From NCBI GenBank assembly GCA_963921935.1, contig OY998175.1:157788809-157852808 (forward strand): a stretch of 64,000 nt of DNA, written 5' to 3'. Within the stretch, counting starts at the first letter, position 1. Each line of letters starts with the position of its first letter. The notes beneath the pieces were generated by a model, which made no database searches, had not been told where the DNA came from, and saw only the letters and a program-made list of their open reading frames with translations. The translations under genes and the position numbers were made by a program. Positions 33,103 to 44,429 of this stretch are shown here, piece after piece. The DNA comes from Galeruca laticollis (lineage: Eukaryota; Arthropoda; Insecta; Coleoptera; Chrysomelidae).

Positions 33103-33469
33103 GCTGTAGCGTGCGGTAATGTTACAAATGGATTATTAAAATAAAATGAAACAAAGTATGGTTTTAATTTTTATAGATAAAGTTGTTATAAAAGAATTAA
33201 AAGCAACATCTAATTTATAACGATATTCTTGAACACAAATTAAATTCTTTTTTAATTCCTTATAAAATACGAGTCAAACAAAACCGGCTTGAAAATTATT
33301 TTACTTTTGTCATAACAAAGTAATTTCCTTGGTAACGACTTCTATATTTCAATATGAACATAGAGAAACCTATCTAAACTTACTTGATTACATCTTGAAT
33401 TAAATATTTTTCAATTAATTTTTTAAATGTAAATCAACGATCGAAGAAAAAATAGTATGTATAATTCAT

Positions 33470-33560
33470 GGGAAAAGCATATTCCCAAACTCCTGTGTGA
33501 CCAGACTCGTCGCTACGCTCCTCGTCTGGTAAATAAGACAGTCGTTTGGGAATATTATGT
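33470..33560. repeat. Short foldback element
   Basis: 'atattcccaaac' near 33479 pairs with 'gtttgggaatat' near 33545, with 'ccagactcg' and 'cgtctgg' pairing inside. It lies in the copy-1-only segment and may be a small non-autonomous insertion. Confidence 0.55.
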
Positions 33561-34404
33561 TTCTCCCACTAATTATACAATATACTATTTTTGTGAAGGA
33601 GACCATTATTTCACGGTCAAAATTCATAAATTCGATATGGCGACTCCCGGATGACGACAAGTTTTTTTATTATTCAAAATTGAAAGTAAAAAACCTCATG
33701 AGAAATTTTGTTTACAAATACACTAAAAATAAAAATAAATAAATGAAAAATATTTTTAAAGAGACAGTATTCAAAAGTACGCTAAAAAATAATAATTTAT
33801 TTGATTTTTTGACCTAGGTGGGCAAAAATTCAAAAGCTTGCGGCGAATACAAAATAGGTATTGTTGAATCTGTTAACCAATAATCAAGATTTATAAAGAA
33901 AATAATTTTTATTTTCTAGAGAATTTGTTGAAACACATGTTTTCATAAGTACCTATTTTCTTTGTTAGTGCATTTGTCTGAAAATAGTTTTCAATTATAT
34001 CCATTCAAACTATTGAATACACGACACTAGAGAAACATTGCATTGTGAAAACCGTAGGTTTGGTATCCAAAGTTAGTGGTACATGTTTTAAAAATTCCGA
34101 TGTGAAAAGGAAGTAAATATTATTTTCCCACGGATCACATACCAAATGACTATCCCAGGAAAATAACGTAAAAGAAATAAACGATTCCAATATGAGTGTT
34201 CACTTCTTTGATAAATCATCAATTTCTGTGAATATATATTTTTGGAATTAATTTTCGTCTAATCAAGCAATGAATTCTCATTAATCTAAGCTAAAAAACT
34301 TCAGATTTTTGGGATGTTCTCCCATAGGAATGAGGAAACAAGTCTTTTACTTCAGTTACATACTGTTTATAAATAAAAAGTTTTGGAAAAACAAATAATA
34401 AAAA

Positions 34405-34765
34405 ACCATTTTATAGACAAGCTTTTATTAGAGCTGTACTAAAACGAATAAAATAAGTTCATGTTATAGCTCACAATGATATAATATTTCTTTTTCGGTT
34501 GAATTATTTGGTTTAAAAAAGCTTGTTGCGCGAAATATTCATAAAAGTAGGCACCAATTATTGATTTCATGGGACAGTGATTGGTTCATTAGTAAGAAGT
34601 AGATGAGGTATTTATTTTTTACCAATTCGCATAATAAGCTATATGAAACCAAATAATTAAACAAAAAATAAGTATATCATTGTCAGCGATGACTTGAACT
34701 TATTTTATTCGTTTTAGTACAGTTCAAATATAAGCTTGTCTTTTAAAAGGCTTTTTATTATTTAT
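34405..34765. repeat. Imperfect foldback inside part A, copy 1
   Basis: The left arm ('gacaagctttta', 'actaaaacgaataaaataag') is the reverse complement of the right arm ('cttattttattcgttttagt', 'aagcttgtc'). Arms are about 110-120 bp. The same structure sits at 38815-39170 in copy 2. Confidence 0.75.
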
Positions 34766-34964
34766 TTTATGCTTTTTGATTATTGCCCGTTAATCTGGTA
34801 ATTTTTAATAGAGTATCGCTATTACAAGTTCTTTTCCCTGTAAGTTCTGAGCTATCTGCTAACGACGCCCATCTCACCAAATCATGTAATCATGAGCCGT
34901 TTTCAACAGATTCTCAGTAACTCCTTTACAGAGTAACCCTCCATTTTTAATTCAGAATAATTTT

Positions 34965-36935
34965 ACTCGTCAGACACTATCACCTAGTAATTGCAATTGA
35001 AGGGTGGGATAAGTTGTGTGATTCCCATCGAAAAGGGATCTTAGTTTGGCAAAATATGTTGAATTAATGAAAGTTTTTACCGTTGTTACTGATTATTTTT
35101 CAATGTGTCTGACTGGAAGAATTATCTGACCAAACGGCATATAACTGAAAATTATTCGTGATTTGGGATTTTATCGACTTTCATCGTTTCCATTATGTGA
35201 ATTGCATACCCACGTTTGAACGTTCTCCTGTCACAATGCAATAATAATCCTATATAATAATACGGAAATTGAAATACTACAACATTGCCAAATCTCGTGG
35301 CCGAAATTTCAGCACCTTCTTTTTTGATTTGTTGTACTATAATATATGAGTCTGCATCTTGGAAATGAATACTCTAAGAGAAAAACTCGTGAAGAGCATC
35401 CAATTCTGTGTCCACTCTATACCAAGTTGATCAAGTTTGAAAATGTGTTATAAAAAAATAAAAAAAGCATTGGTAACATATGGCTGTATTTGTAATTTTT
35501 TTGTTTCAGAAAATAATGTAACAATAGTCAGAATTTGTTTATAACTTGATAAAGAATGAAATTATTGATATTTTTGTGTAACTCTATTGGGAAATGCCAA
35601 TTATGATTTTTGAGTAGAAAACATTCTTACCTAATCGTTTAAATGATGGGAATATAAAAAATTCATAAGAAACAATGAAAAAAGAAGAATCGTTTCTTCA
35701 AATCATCATATTCATAGGACAATAATATGTTGAATGAAAAAAAAAATGTTCATTTGCCTACATAAACATATGTCGTGAAAAAATTCACAACGTTATTTAA
35801 TGCCATTGTTAGATACAAAAACAACAATAAAATATACTAAAAATTGAAAATTTCATTTTTTGCTACCTTTAAATAATGATAACAAAATCAACAATTTCTA
35901 AATTTTTTGTAAACTTTTTTGAATAAAGCTAATTATTCGCCGTAGCGCGGAGCTGTATTTTCAGCTAAATTAATATTATAAATAATGGAGAGAGAGTTCC
36001 GGGAGACGGGACTAATCAATTGAAAATTTCCCCTTCTTCACGAATATTTTTTGTAATTTTTTTAACAATTGATAGTATCTGAATAAATTATTAGCATAAA
36101 ACTAAATTTTGTATGTGCTGTAAAGTAATATTATTGCACGTTTCTAAACATAATTTCCAATGAAATGAGATATCGCTCGCATTTTTAGGAGCTTTATCAA
36201 GAACTGACACCGATGTAAACTTGTGAACTGAACAAAGTGTCACACACTTGAATGAATGATTTATATTCATTCACTTTATTTATCCCATTCCCACACCTAA
36301 AAGCTCTGGGTACAAATATTGAATAGAAAGGTACCTTAAATCACAAAACTTGTAAGCCATCTTGAGGACGTCTTCTAGAATCATTGAACTTCGCCAAAAA
36401 AATATGTTTACAATAATCCTCAGATAGCAATAATTTTGAGTAGTACCCATATGTAGTAGTGTTATATCAGAAAGTCTTTATTGAGAAGCTTTTAAATCTG
36501 TTATTCTCTGAAGAGGATAATTATATTAGATCTACATCATTAGATTATTCATATTGTATTGTAATGTAGAATTATATGTATTTTTTTTTTAATTCATTTC
36601 ATCATGTTATTCCTGAAACCCGACCGTAAGAGCTCCCGAATTTAAATTTCCGAGAGAGTCGGATCGTTAACATTTAATTAAACCTTTTCGAAACAATTTT
36701 TTTTCGAATGCCCTGAAACGGAAAAATAACTCCTTCGCATGTGTGAAATAGGTTATTTTCATACATAATAACAAATTCAAGGTAATGCCAAACAAGAAGC
36801 TTTTACATCTGTACCAATTTTCCATAGAATGGAGTCAGTAACTACAAAACTCGTTCGTCAAATTTATTGTCAACTTATCAACTAAATAGTTGGAGGAAAT
36901 CTATTACTGGGAAACTGCACTATAAATAAGTCAAT
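34965..36935 (+). repeat. Large repeat family, part B, copy 1
   Basis: 35180-36900 corresponds to 41040-43060. Shared marks include 'cctgtcacaatgcaataata', 'caattgaaaatttccccttc', 'ttaggagctttatcaag' and 'aaccttttcg'. It includes degenerate ~110-bp monomers ('taccaatttt', 'caaaactcgttcg') that recur through 36.3-43.1 kb. No coding function was seen. Confidence 0.7.
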
Positions 36936-36939
36936 CCGA

Positions 36940-37388
36940 ACCCGTCGAAAGAAAGCGAAATCCAACATGATAAATACGTGATGTATTCTAAAAGAGCCAT
37001 TGAATGGCATATCCACTATTCAACGTCCTCTTGGCCCACCAGAATATCAATTATAAATAAAAGTACGGAATATCAAGCACTACAACATTGCCAAATCTCG
37101 TGGACGCAGAAATATCGAAATGGTGACAAAAATATACGCCATCCCGATATACGCAGAGCGCGAAGAGCTCACCTAGTGGGAGTTTGGCTGAACTACGATA
37201 TACGTAAACTGTCGACCATTCTCACAAATGGACGTCCAGCTGAAAATTTGTTCTTTCACGTTTTCGACCATTCTGCATTTGATGGCGCAAAAAACTTTTC
37301 GGCGTCCATATACGGACGCAGAAAGTCGCAGGACGCAGGTATTAATGCAAAAACCACAATGTACGGACGCACGGTTATCGAAGAGATG

Positions 37389-37390
<2 letters not shown>
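36940..37390 (+). repeat. Large repeat family, part C, copy 1
   Basis: Matches 43400-43880 closely ('tcgaaagaa', 'gtggacgcagaaatatcgaa', 'acaatgtacggacgcacgg'). It contains the palindrome 'gcgtccatatacggacgc' (37303-37320). The open frame 36978-37391 is shared but altered in the second copy, so coding is unlikely. It ends at a (TA)n run. Confidence 0.75.

Positions 37391-37443
<53 letters not shown>
37391..37443. repeat. (TA)n microsatellite between parts C and A
   Basis: TA run exactly at the C-to-A junction. The equivalent junction elsewhere (31.1 and 43.9 kb) has a PLE next to the TA run. Confidence 0.95.
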
Positions 37444-37450
<7 letters not shown>

Positions 37451-37454
37451 ACTA

Positions 37455-39370
37455 TATTTCCTGCGTCTTTTCATCCTTCCGACGTTTCGGCGTCTCCCTT
37501 AAATCAAAGAGTATATTATATTCTAATGTCCAATGTCCAATGTCCTTATTGAGACAAACACGTAGATACTTTGAAATTTCAATATACTCTTAAAACAAAA
37601 AAGTTTTTTTTCCAAAATTTACCATACATCTTGCAGACATTTCTGCATCCGTACATATCACCGATTTTTCTGCATCCGCAAATATACTCATTCCCCACAT
37701 ATGCAACTCTGCGTCCGGTTTCGGGTATTATGTTCATCTTATCTACCTTTCTGCATCAAGCAGTGTTGCCAGATATATAAGCGCCTCGAATTTGATTCGT
37801 ATTCATTAACTCTGCGAGAGGTATTGGTGATAATCGTGAATCAGTATATAGTGTGTTTCACTATAGGGTCACCTACAAAGTTATCCAAATTGGCATGAAA
37901 GTTAAAATTGCAAAGAATATTCTTCGTCTATATCTATAACTGTGAAATATTTATTTATGATATAATAATTTTTTTATGTAGGAGATCATATTTCACGGTC
38001 AAAATTCATAAATTCGATATGGCGGCTCCCAGATGACGACAATTTTTTTTTATTATGATTCTAGTCTATTCAAAATTGAAAGTAAAAAAACTGTAGAGAA
38101 ATTTTGTTTACAAATACACTAAAAATAAATATAAATAAATGAAGAATATTTTTAAAGAGACCGTTTCTAAAAATACCCTAAAAAATAATAATTTATTTGA
38201 TTTTTTGACCTAGGTGGGCAAAAATTCAAAAGCTTGCTGCGAATACAAAATAAGTATTTTGTTGCAGGACAAAATTTTGAATCTGTTAACCAATTATCAA
38301 GATTTATGAAGGAAATAATTTTTATTTTCTAGGGAATTTGTGGAAAAACTTGTTTTTATAAGTACCTATTTTCTTTGTTAGTGCATTTGTCTAAAAATAG
38401 TTTTCAATTATAATCATTCAAACTATTGTATACAGGACACTAGAGAAACATTGCATTGTGAAAATCGTAGGTTTGGTATGCAAAGTTAAATATTTGGTAC
38501 ATGTTTTCAAAATTTCGATGTGAAAAGGAAGTAAATATTATTTTCCCATGGGCCGCATACCAAATGACTATCACAGGAAAATAACATAAAAGAAATAAAC
38601 GATTCCTATATGAGTGTTCACTTCTTTGATAAATCATCAATTTCTGTGGATATATATTTTTGGAATTAATATTCGTCTAATCAAGTAATGAATTCTCGTT
38701 AATCTAGACTGAAAAACTCTTCAGATTTTTGGGATGTTCTCCCATAGGAATGAGGAAACAAGTTCTTCACTTTAGTCACATACTGTAAAATACGAAGTTT
38801 TAGAAAAACAAATAATAAAAAACCATTTTATTGACAAGCTTTTGTTAGAGCGGTACTAAAACCAATAAAATAAGTTCATGTTATAGCTGACAATGATGTA
38901 TTATTTTTTTTAGTTGAATTATGTGGTTTCAAAAAGCTTGTCGCGCGAAATGTTCATAAAAGTAGGCATCAATTAATTTCATGGGACAGTGATTGGTTGA
39001 TGAATAAAAACTAGTCGAGGTATTTATTTTTTCCCAATTCGCATGACAAGCTATTTGAAACCAAATAATTCAACAAAACATAAGTATATCATTGTCGGCG
39101 ATGACTTGAACTTATGTTATTCGTTTTAGTACAACTCACATAAATACTTGTCTTTTAAAAGCTGTTTTATCATTTATTTCATTTCATGCTTTTTAGTTAT
39201 TGCGCCTTAATCTGTTCATTTCTAATAGAGTATCGTGATTACAAGTTCTTTTCCCTGTGGGTTTTGAGCTATCTGCTATCGACGGCCGTCTCACCAAATC
39301 ATGCAATCATGAACTGTTTTCAACAGATTCTCTGTAACTTCACTACAGAGTAACCTACCATATTGAATTA
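37455..39370 (+). repeat. Large repeat family, part A, copy 2
   Basis: Second copy of 32455-34960, lacking most of 32980-33640. The foldback lies at about 38815-39170. Frames present in copy 1 are broken here. Confidence 0.8.
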
Positions 39371-41000
39371 GGAATAAGTGTACTCGGCAGATCCTATCAC
39401 AAAACGTCATTAATTTTGCCAAAGAAATCATGATCTCAGACCACAAAAATTACCACACACCATTTTTCAATGGAATCTGACCATAATTACAAAACTCTTC
39501 CTCCATCTTGTGGCCGCCATTTTGAATTCAAGAATTTCGACGAAAAATTCGTATTCTCTGACTCCGAAAACCCATACATACCAATTTTGAATCGAAACGG
39601 AAAATAATCAGAATTTTCGTTCGCCATCTTGAATTCATGAATGTTGACAATAAATTCATAATCTCCGATCCCGAAAACACCAACTTACCAATTTTGAATC
39701 AAATCGGGACATAATAACAAATTTCGTCTGCCATGTTGAAGCTGCCATTTCGTTTTTTTTTTACCAAAAAATTCCATAATGTATTGTAACAGGAATTATT
39801 AACACCTGACAAATTTCAAGTTAATCGGAAAAATAGAAGTGAGTAAAAATTCAGTTGCAAAATTTGAATGAACTAACAAGTTATACTCATCTAAGCAAGC
39901 TAAAAAGAATTTATCTAACTCATGGTTAGAAAAGCAGGTATTAAAAAGATAAAATATTTCTCCTAAAATAGAATTTATAATAAGTAATAAAAGTTCAAAC
40001 TAACATTCATTTTTGTTCAAAGAATTCAACAATATCATTCAATACCGTTTCTTTTCAAAAATATAAGAAGAAATTTTTTTTGGATATTTAAAAAAAATAG
40101 TTATTCATTTTAAAATTTTATAAAATCATTCGATATAGAGAAAATTTCTCTATTTTGAATTCACAGAAACCCGAAAAGAAAAAAATGCATTTTGTTTCAA
40201 CAAATCTAATATCGAAATAGTTTCAGTAGTTGAAATACACAAGAAGTGAAAAACGCGATCAAAAACATGTTAATAGTAAAACTGAGTATAAACTGTTGAT
40301 AATAATAATGGTTTTTTGTTTAAATAATCCTAAACTTGTAAAATTGCTACATGAAGCACGAAGTTCTGAGTGCAACAAATATGCTTTTTGCACATGCTAC
40401 ACACAACATTCTTTTCTGTAAGAAAGAACGTTTTTTTAAATATGTCATGTTTTAAGAAATATTCAAGGGAACCTAAGTATTTATAGTTACCATTTTCATT
40501 GGTTCACTCAAATTTGATAATTTGAACCATAAATCAACAAACTTGTCAATAGTCTTCAGTTCTGTCATTTTCACCATGAATTCTTCAATCCCTACACCAA
40601 AAAGCCCTAGGTACCAATTTTGTTTAGAACAGGACACTAAATCAAAAAATTCGTTCGCCAGCTCGGAACAGAAAAATAGTTTCTTCAGAAAGAATTTTGT
40701 GTGGATAACAGATTCAAAAGCTTTCTGCACAAGAATACTTATATTCAAACTTGAAATATTTTGCGGCAATATTTTGAATCTTTAGATTACATAGTAACGT
40801 CACAAATCTGAATAAATTTAATTAAACTTATTATGAATTTGGACAAAACCTTCATAATCTTTGCCAACCAATCTGGAATAGTATTGGACTATAAATCACA
40901 AAACTCATTCGTCATTTTGAGATTTAGAATTCAAATTATGAAGGTCAGCGAGAAACTGCATTCTGAATAACCCAATTCAAACCCGACGAAAGAAATCAAA
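39371..41000. repeat. Degenerate ~110-bp monomers and unassigned AT-rich sequence
   Basis: 39400-39760 holds about three monomers with 'ccgaaaac', 'taccaattttgaat' and 'gccatcttgaattca'. Single monomers recur at 40540-40680 and 40830-40950. The sequence between them is AT-rich and unassigned. Confidence 0.55.
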
Positions 41001-41009
41001 ACTCCAATA

Positions 41010-43395
41010 TAAGAAATACATGATGCATTCTAAAAGCGACGCTGAACGGCATACCCACTTTTGAACGTCCTCCTGTCACAATGCAATAATAATTCTATAT
41101 ATTAATACGGAAAATAAAATACTACAACATTGCCAAATTTCATGGCCGAAATTTTAGGACTCTCTTCGATATTTTGCCTAAACGGTACAATATCGAATAA
41201 TACCATTAAATTCTGCGTTACCCAGGGTCAGAAAACAACGTTTTTTACAGCTTTGTCAAAAACGAAAATATAGTACTATATATGAGTCTGCAGCTTGAAA
41301 ATGTATACTCTAAGAGAAAAACTCCTGTAGAGCATCAAATTCTGCGTCCACTGAATACAAAAGTTGAGCAAGCATAAAATTTTCTCATAAGAAATAAAAA
41401 AGAATTGGCTGTATTTGTAATTTTTTTAGTCTTAAAAAAGAATATAATGGTCAGAATTTGTTTATAACCAATGAAATGATTGATATTTCTTTGTAACTCT
41501 ATTAAGAAATGCCAATTGTGATTTTTAAGCTCTTAAACTAATCTTAACTAATCATATAAATGATGGAAATATAAAAAATTCATTAAAAACAATGGAAAAA
41601 TAAGAATGGTTTCTTCAAGTCATCATAGTCATAAGACAAAATGACGAATGACATTAAAAAAATAGTTCATTTGTCTATAAACCATTTATAAACAAATGAC
41701 GTGAAAAAATTCATAACGTTTCTAAAAATGGAAAATTTCATTTTTTTCTAACTTTAAAAAATTATAATAAACACAATAATCAACTTTTAAATTTTTTTGT
41801 ATTCTTTTTATAACTAAGCGAAAAATTCATATACCAATTATTTGCCGTACTGGTCGCGCGGAGCGGAGTTAAATCAAAATTACAAATAATGGAGACAGCG
41901 TTCCTGGAGAAAGGACTTTTCAATTGAAAATTTCCCCTTCATCAAGAATATTTTTTGTAAATTTCTTAACAATTGATAGTTTCTGAATTATTAGCATAAA
42001 ACTAAAAGCCTTTTTTCATCTCAATTTTTTGTGTGGTGTAAAATCATTTTATTGCATGTTTCTAGACATAATTTCCAATCAAATCAGCTATCGCTCATAT
42101 TTTTAGGAGCTTTATCAAGAGTTAACACCGAGGTAAACATCTCAATTATACTAAATGCCACACAGTTGAATTAATTATATTAATTAAATTCTTTGATCCC
42201 ATTCATGAGGAATCCGTAATCCGCATATTTGGTAACCCAGATAATTTCAATTCCCACACCTAAAAGCCCTGTGTAGAAATGTTTAATAGAATAATACCTT
42301 AAATCACAAAACTAGTTCGCCATCTTAACGACGTCTTCTCGAATCATTGAACTTAACCAAAAAATCTGTTTACAAAAATCCTCAGATATCAATAATTCTG
42401 AGTACTACCCATATGTAGTAATGTTATACCAGAAAGTAGTGGAACTCAAGTTTTTCGGGACACACTTTTGAATATATTATTCTCTGAACTGGATAACTTA
42501 TGTCAGATCTACATCATTAGATCATTCTCATTGCATTTTTAATGCATACTTATATGTATTTATTTTTTTATTCTCAATTCTTTTGTGATTTCATCATATT
42601 ATTCATGATATCCGACCCTAAAATTACCGAATACCAATTTCCTGTAAAGTTGGATCATTAACATATAATTAAACCTTTTCGTAACCAGCTTTTTTCGAAT
42701 GCACTGAAACGGGAAAATAATTCCTTCGGATGTGTGTAGTAGGATATTGTGATAATAACAAATTCCAGATCATTCCAAAAAGAATATTGTACGGCATGCT
42801 TTTAAATATGTTAATTACAGAATAACTAACGTCACAAATCTGAAGAAATTATCCATCAATTTGTGATTAATATTAGCAAAACCCTTGAATGAACTTTAGA
42901 ATTTTGAGAATCAATTTATAATTTTTCATCTCATAAATTCTGAAATTCCAATTTGGAATAAAATTGAAAAAGAAACGTGTTCTCCGATTCCAAAACCTCT
43001 ACATACCAATTTTCCATACAATGGACTCAGTAAGTACAAAACTTCTCCGTCAAATTTATTGTCAGCAGGGTAGGTAGATGTGGGTGAAAATTCGATTGTA
43101 AGATTGGCGTATGTCAATTAGATAGACAGTCAGATAATTAAACCGAATGATTTCTAGTGAACATCTGATCAATCTACAAGAAATCATTCATGAAAGGTAA
43201 TTCAGGACCTGCAGGAGAAATAAATCGTAATATCCTCCAGAGCACCTATTCATCCTATTCATAGTGATTAAGCAATAGTGTGAATCTGCGCGCCTATAGA
43301 CCAAAATATACATGTTTTATCTCTGGAACACAACACGAACCCAAGAGACTTCCTACCTTCTGTTTCCTTGTTTACTAAGTAGTTGGAGCAAATCT
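41010..43395 (+). repeat. Large repeat family, part B, copy 2
   Basis: Counterpart of 34965-36935, with extra sequence at 43060-43380 not seen in copy 1. No protein was recognised. Confidence 0.7.
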
Positions 43396-43399
43396 ATTA

Positions 43400-43883
43400 C
43401 TGAGAAACTGCACTAAAAATAATCCAATTCGAACCCGTCGAAAGAAGGCGAAATCCAACATAAGAAATACGTGATATATTCTAAAAGAGACACTGAATGG
43501 CATATCCACCTATGAACGTCCTCTTGTCACACTGCAATATCAATTATAAATAAAAATACGGGAAATAAAGCACTACAACATTGCCAAATCTCGTGGACGC
43601 AGAAATATCGAAATGGTGACAAAAATATACGCCATCCCGATATACGCAGAGCGTGAACAGCGCACCAACACGGAGTTTGGCTGAACTATGATATACGTAA
43701 ACTGGCGACCATTCTCACAAATGGGCGTCCGGCTAAAAATTTATTCTTATACGTTTTCGACCATCCTGCATTTAATAGCGCAAAAAACTTTTCTGCGTCC
43801 ATATACGGACGCAGAAAGTCGCAGGGCGCAGGTATTAATGCAAAAACCACAATGTACGGACGCACGGTTATCGAAGAGATGTA
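43400..43883 (+). repeat. Large repeat family, part C, copy 2
   Basis: Counterpart of 36940-37390, again ending at a (TA)n run, but followed by PLE sequence rather than part A. Confidence 0.75.
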
Positions 43884-43888
43884 AATAT

Positions 43889-43973
<85 letters not shown>
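43884..43973. repeat. (TA)n microsatellite, about 90 bp
   Basis: TA run with a few 'aaa' interruptions, between repeat part C and a PLE terminal region. Confidence 0.95.
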
Positions 43974-43976
<3 letters not shown>

Positions 43977-44067
43977 ATGTACGATTAGTGCGTGACATAT
44001 GAACAATAACAAGGGACAGATTAGTGGGTATTGCACGCAAATAGAAGAAGGGGCTACTAAAAAGAGT

Positions 44068-44124
44068 GGTAACCGCAGACATGCATGTTTCTGGCTCATT
44101 AGCCTTCATCGGTACGGCATAACC
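44068..44124 (-). ncRNA. Hammerhead-ribozyme-like motif in the PLE terminal region
   Basis: On the minus strand: 'gccgta', core CCGATGA (one change from CTGATGA), stem II GGCT/AGCC with loop aatg, GAAAC, 'atgcat', GTC, then 'tgcggt'. Stem III is the self-complementary ACATGCATGT, and stem I pairs gccgta with tgcggt using two wobble pairs. An unpaired A flanks stem II on each side. The U4-to-C change would be expected to harm activity, so this is probably a decayed ribozyme. Confidence 0.55.
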
Positions 44125-44168
44125 AAGAAAAGGTGTACAACTTGGGAGCAAGGATGTTAATTGAAACA

Positions 44169-44403
44169 TGAGAAAACACAAACAACGGATTTCAACAAGA
44201 TAACGAAACGCACATTTGTGCCTTCAAATGGAAGATCCCGATTTTTCAGGACCACAACCAACAGAGACACGGAAGGTTCAGACGGGAGAGCTATAGACGC
44301 CTCCGTGTCTCTGTTGGTTGTTGTCCTGAAAACTCGGGATCTTCCATTTGAAGGCACAAATGTGCGTTTGGTTATCTTGTTGAAATCCGTTGTTTGTGTT
44401 TTC
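44169..44403. repeat. 235-bp near-perfect hairpin
   Basis: 44169-44282 and 44306-44403 are reverse complements ('aacaacggatttcaacaag' with 'cttgttgaaatccgttgtt'; 'aaatggaagatcccga' with 'tcgggatcttccattt'), with a short loop of about 20 nt around 'gacgggagagctatag'. Both strands are open in some frames only because of this symmetry. Confidence 0.85.
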
Positions 44404-44429
44404 TGAATAAATGAATGAATTTCACTCAT

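Larger units (their letters stand above)
32455..34960 (+). repeat. Large non-coding repeat family, part A, copy 1
   Basis: Starts around 'cttttcatccttccgacg' and is matched nearly base by base by 37455-39370, with scattered substitutions. 32980-33640 has almost no counterpart in the second copy. Short frames are shared but degenerate. An internal foldback lies at about 34405-34765. No protein was recognised; the family may be a non-autonomous element or a decayed large transposon. Confidence 0.8.
43975..44425 (-). mobile_element. PLE terminal region with ribozyme-like motif and long perfect hairpin
   Basis: Shares a 25-bp block (44016-44040, includes 'gattagtgggtattgcac') with the PLE at 31155-31179, which also abuts a TA run. 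It carries a hammerhead-like motif at 44068-44124 and an inverted repeat at 44169-44403. No RT or GIY-YIG frame is present, so it is only the terminal part of an element. Confidence 0.6.

Noticed and set aside
36978..37391. 137-aa plus-strand frame in repeat part C
   Set aside because: The second copy at 43.4-43.9 kb breaks the frame with changes that are not synonymous in pattern. No recognised domain.
43686..44181. Long open frames across the (TA)n run at 43.9 kb
   Set aside because: The frames are Tyr-Ile repeats from the microsatellite joined to non-coding repeat and PLE terminal sequence.
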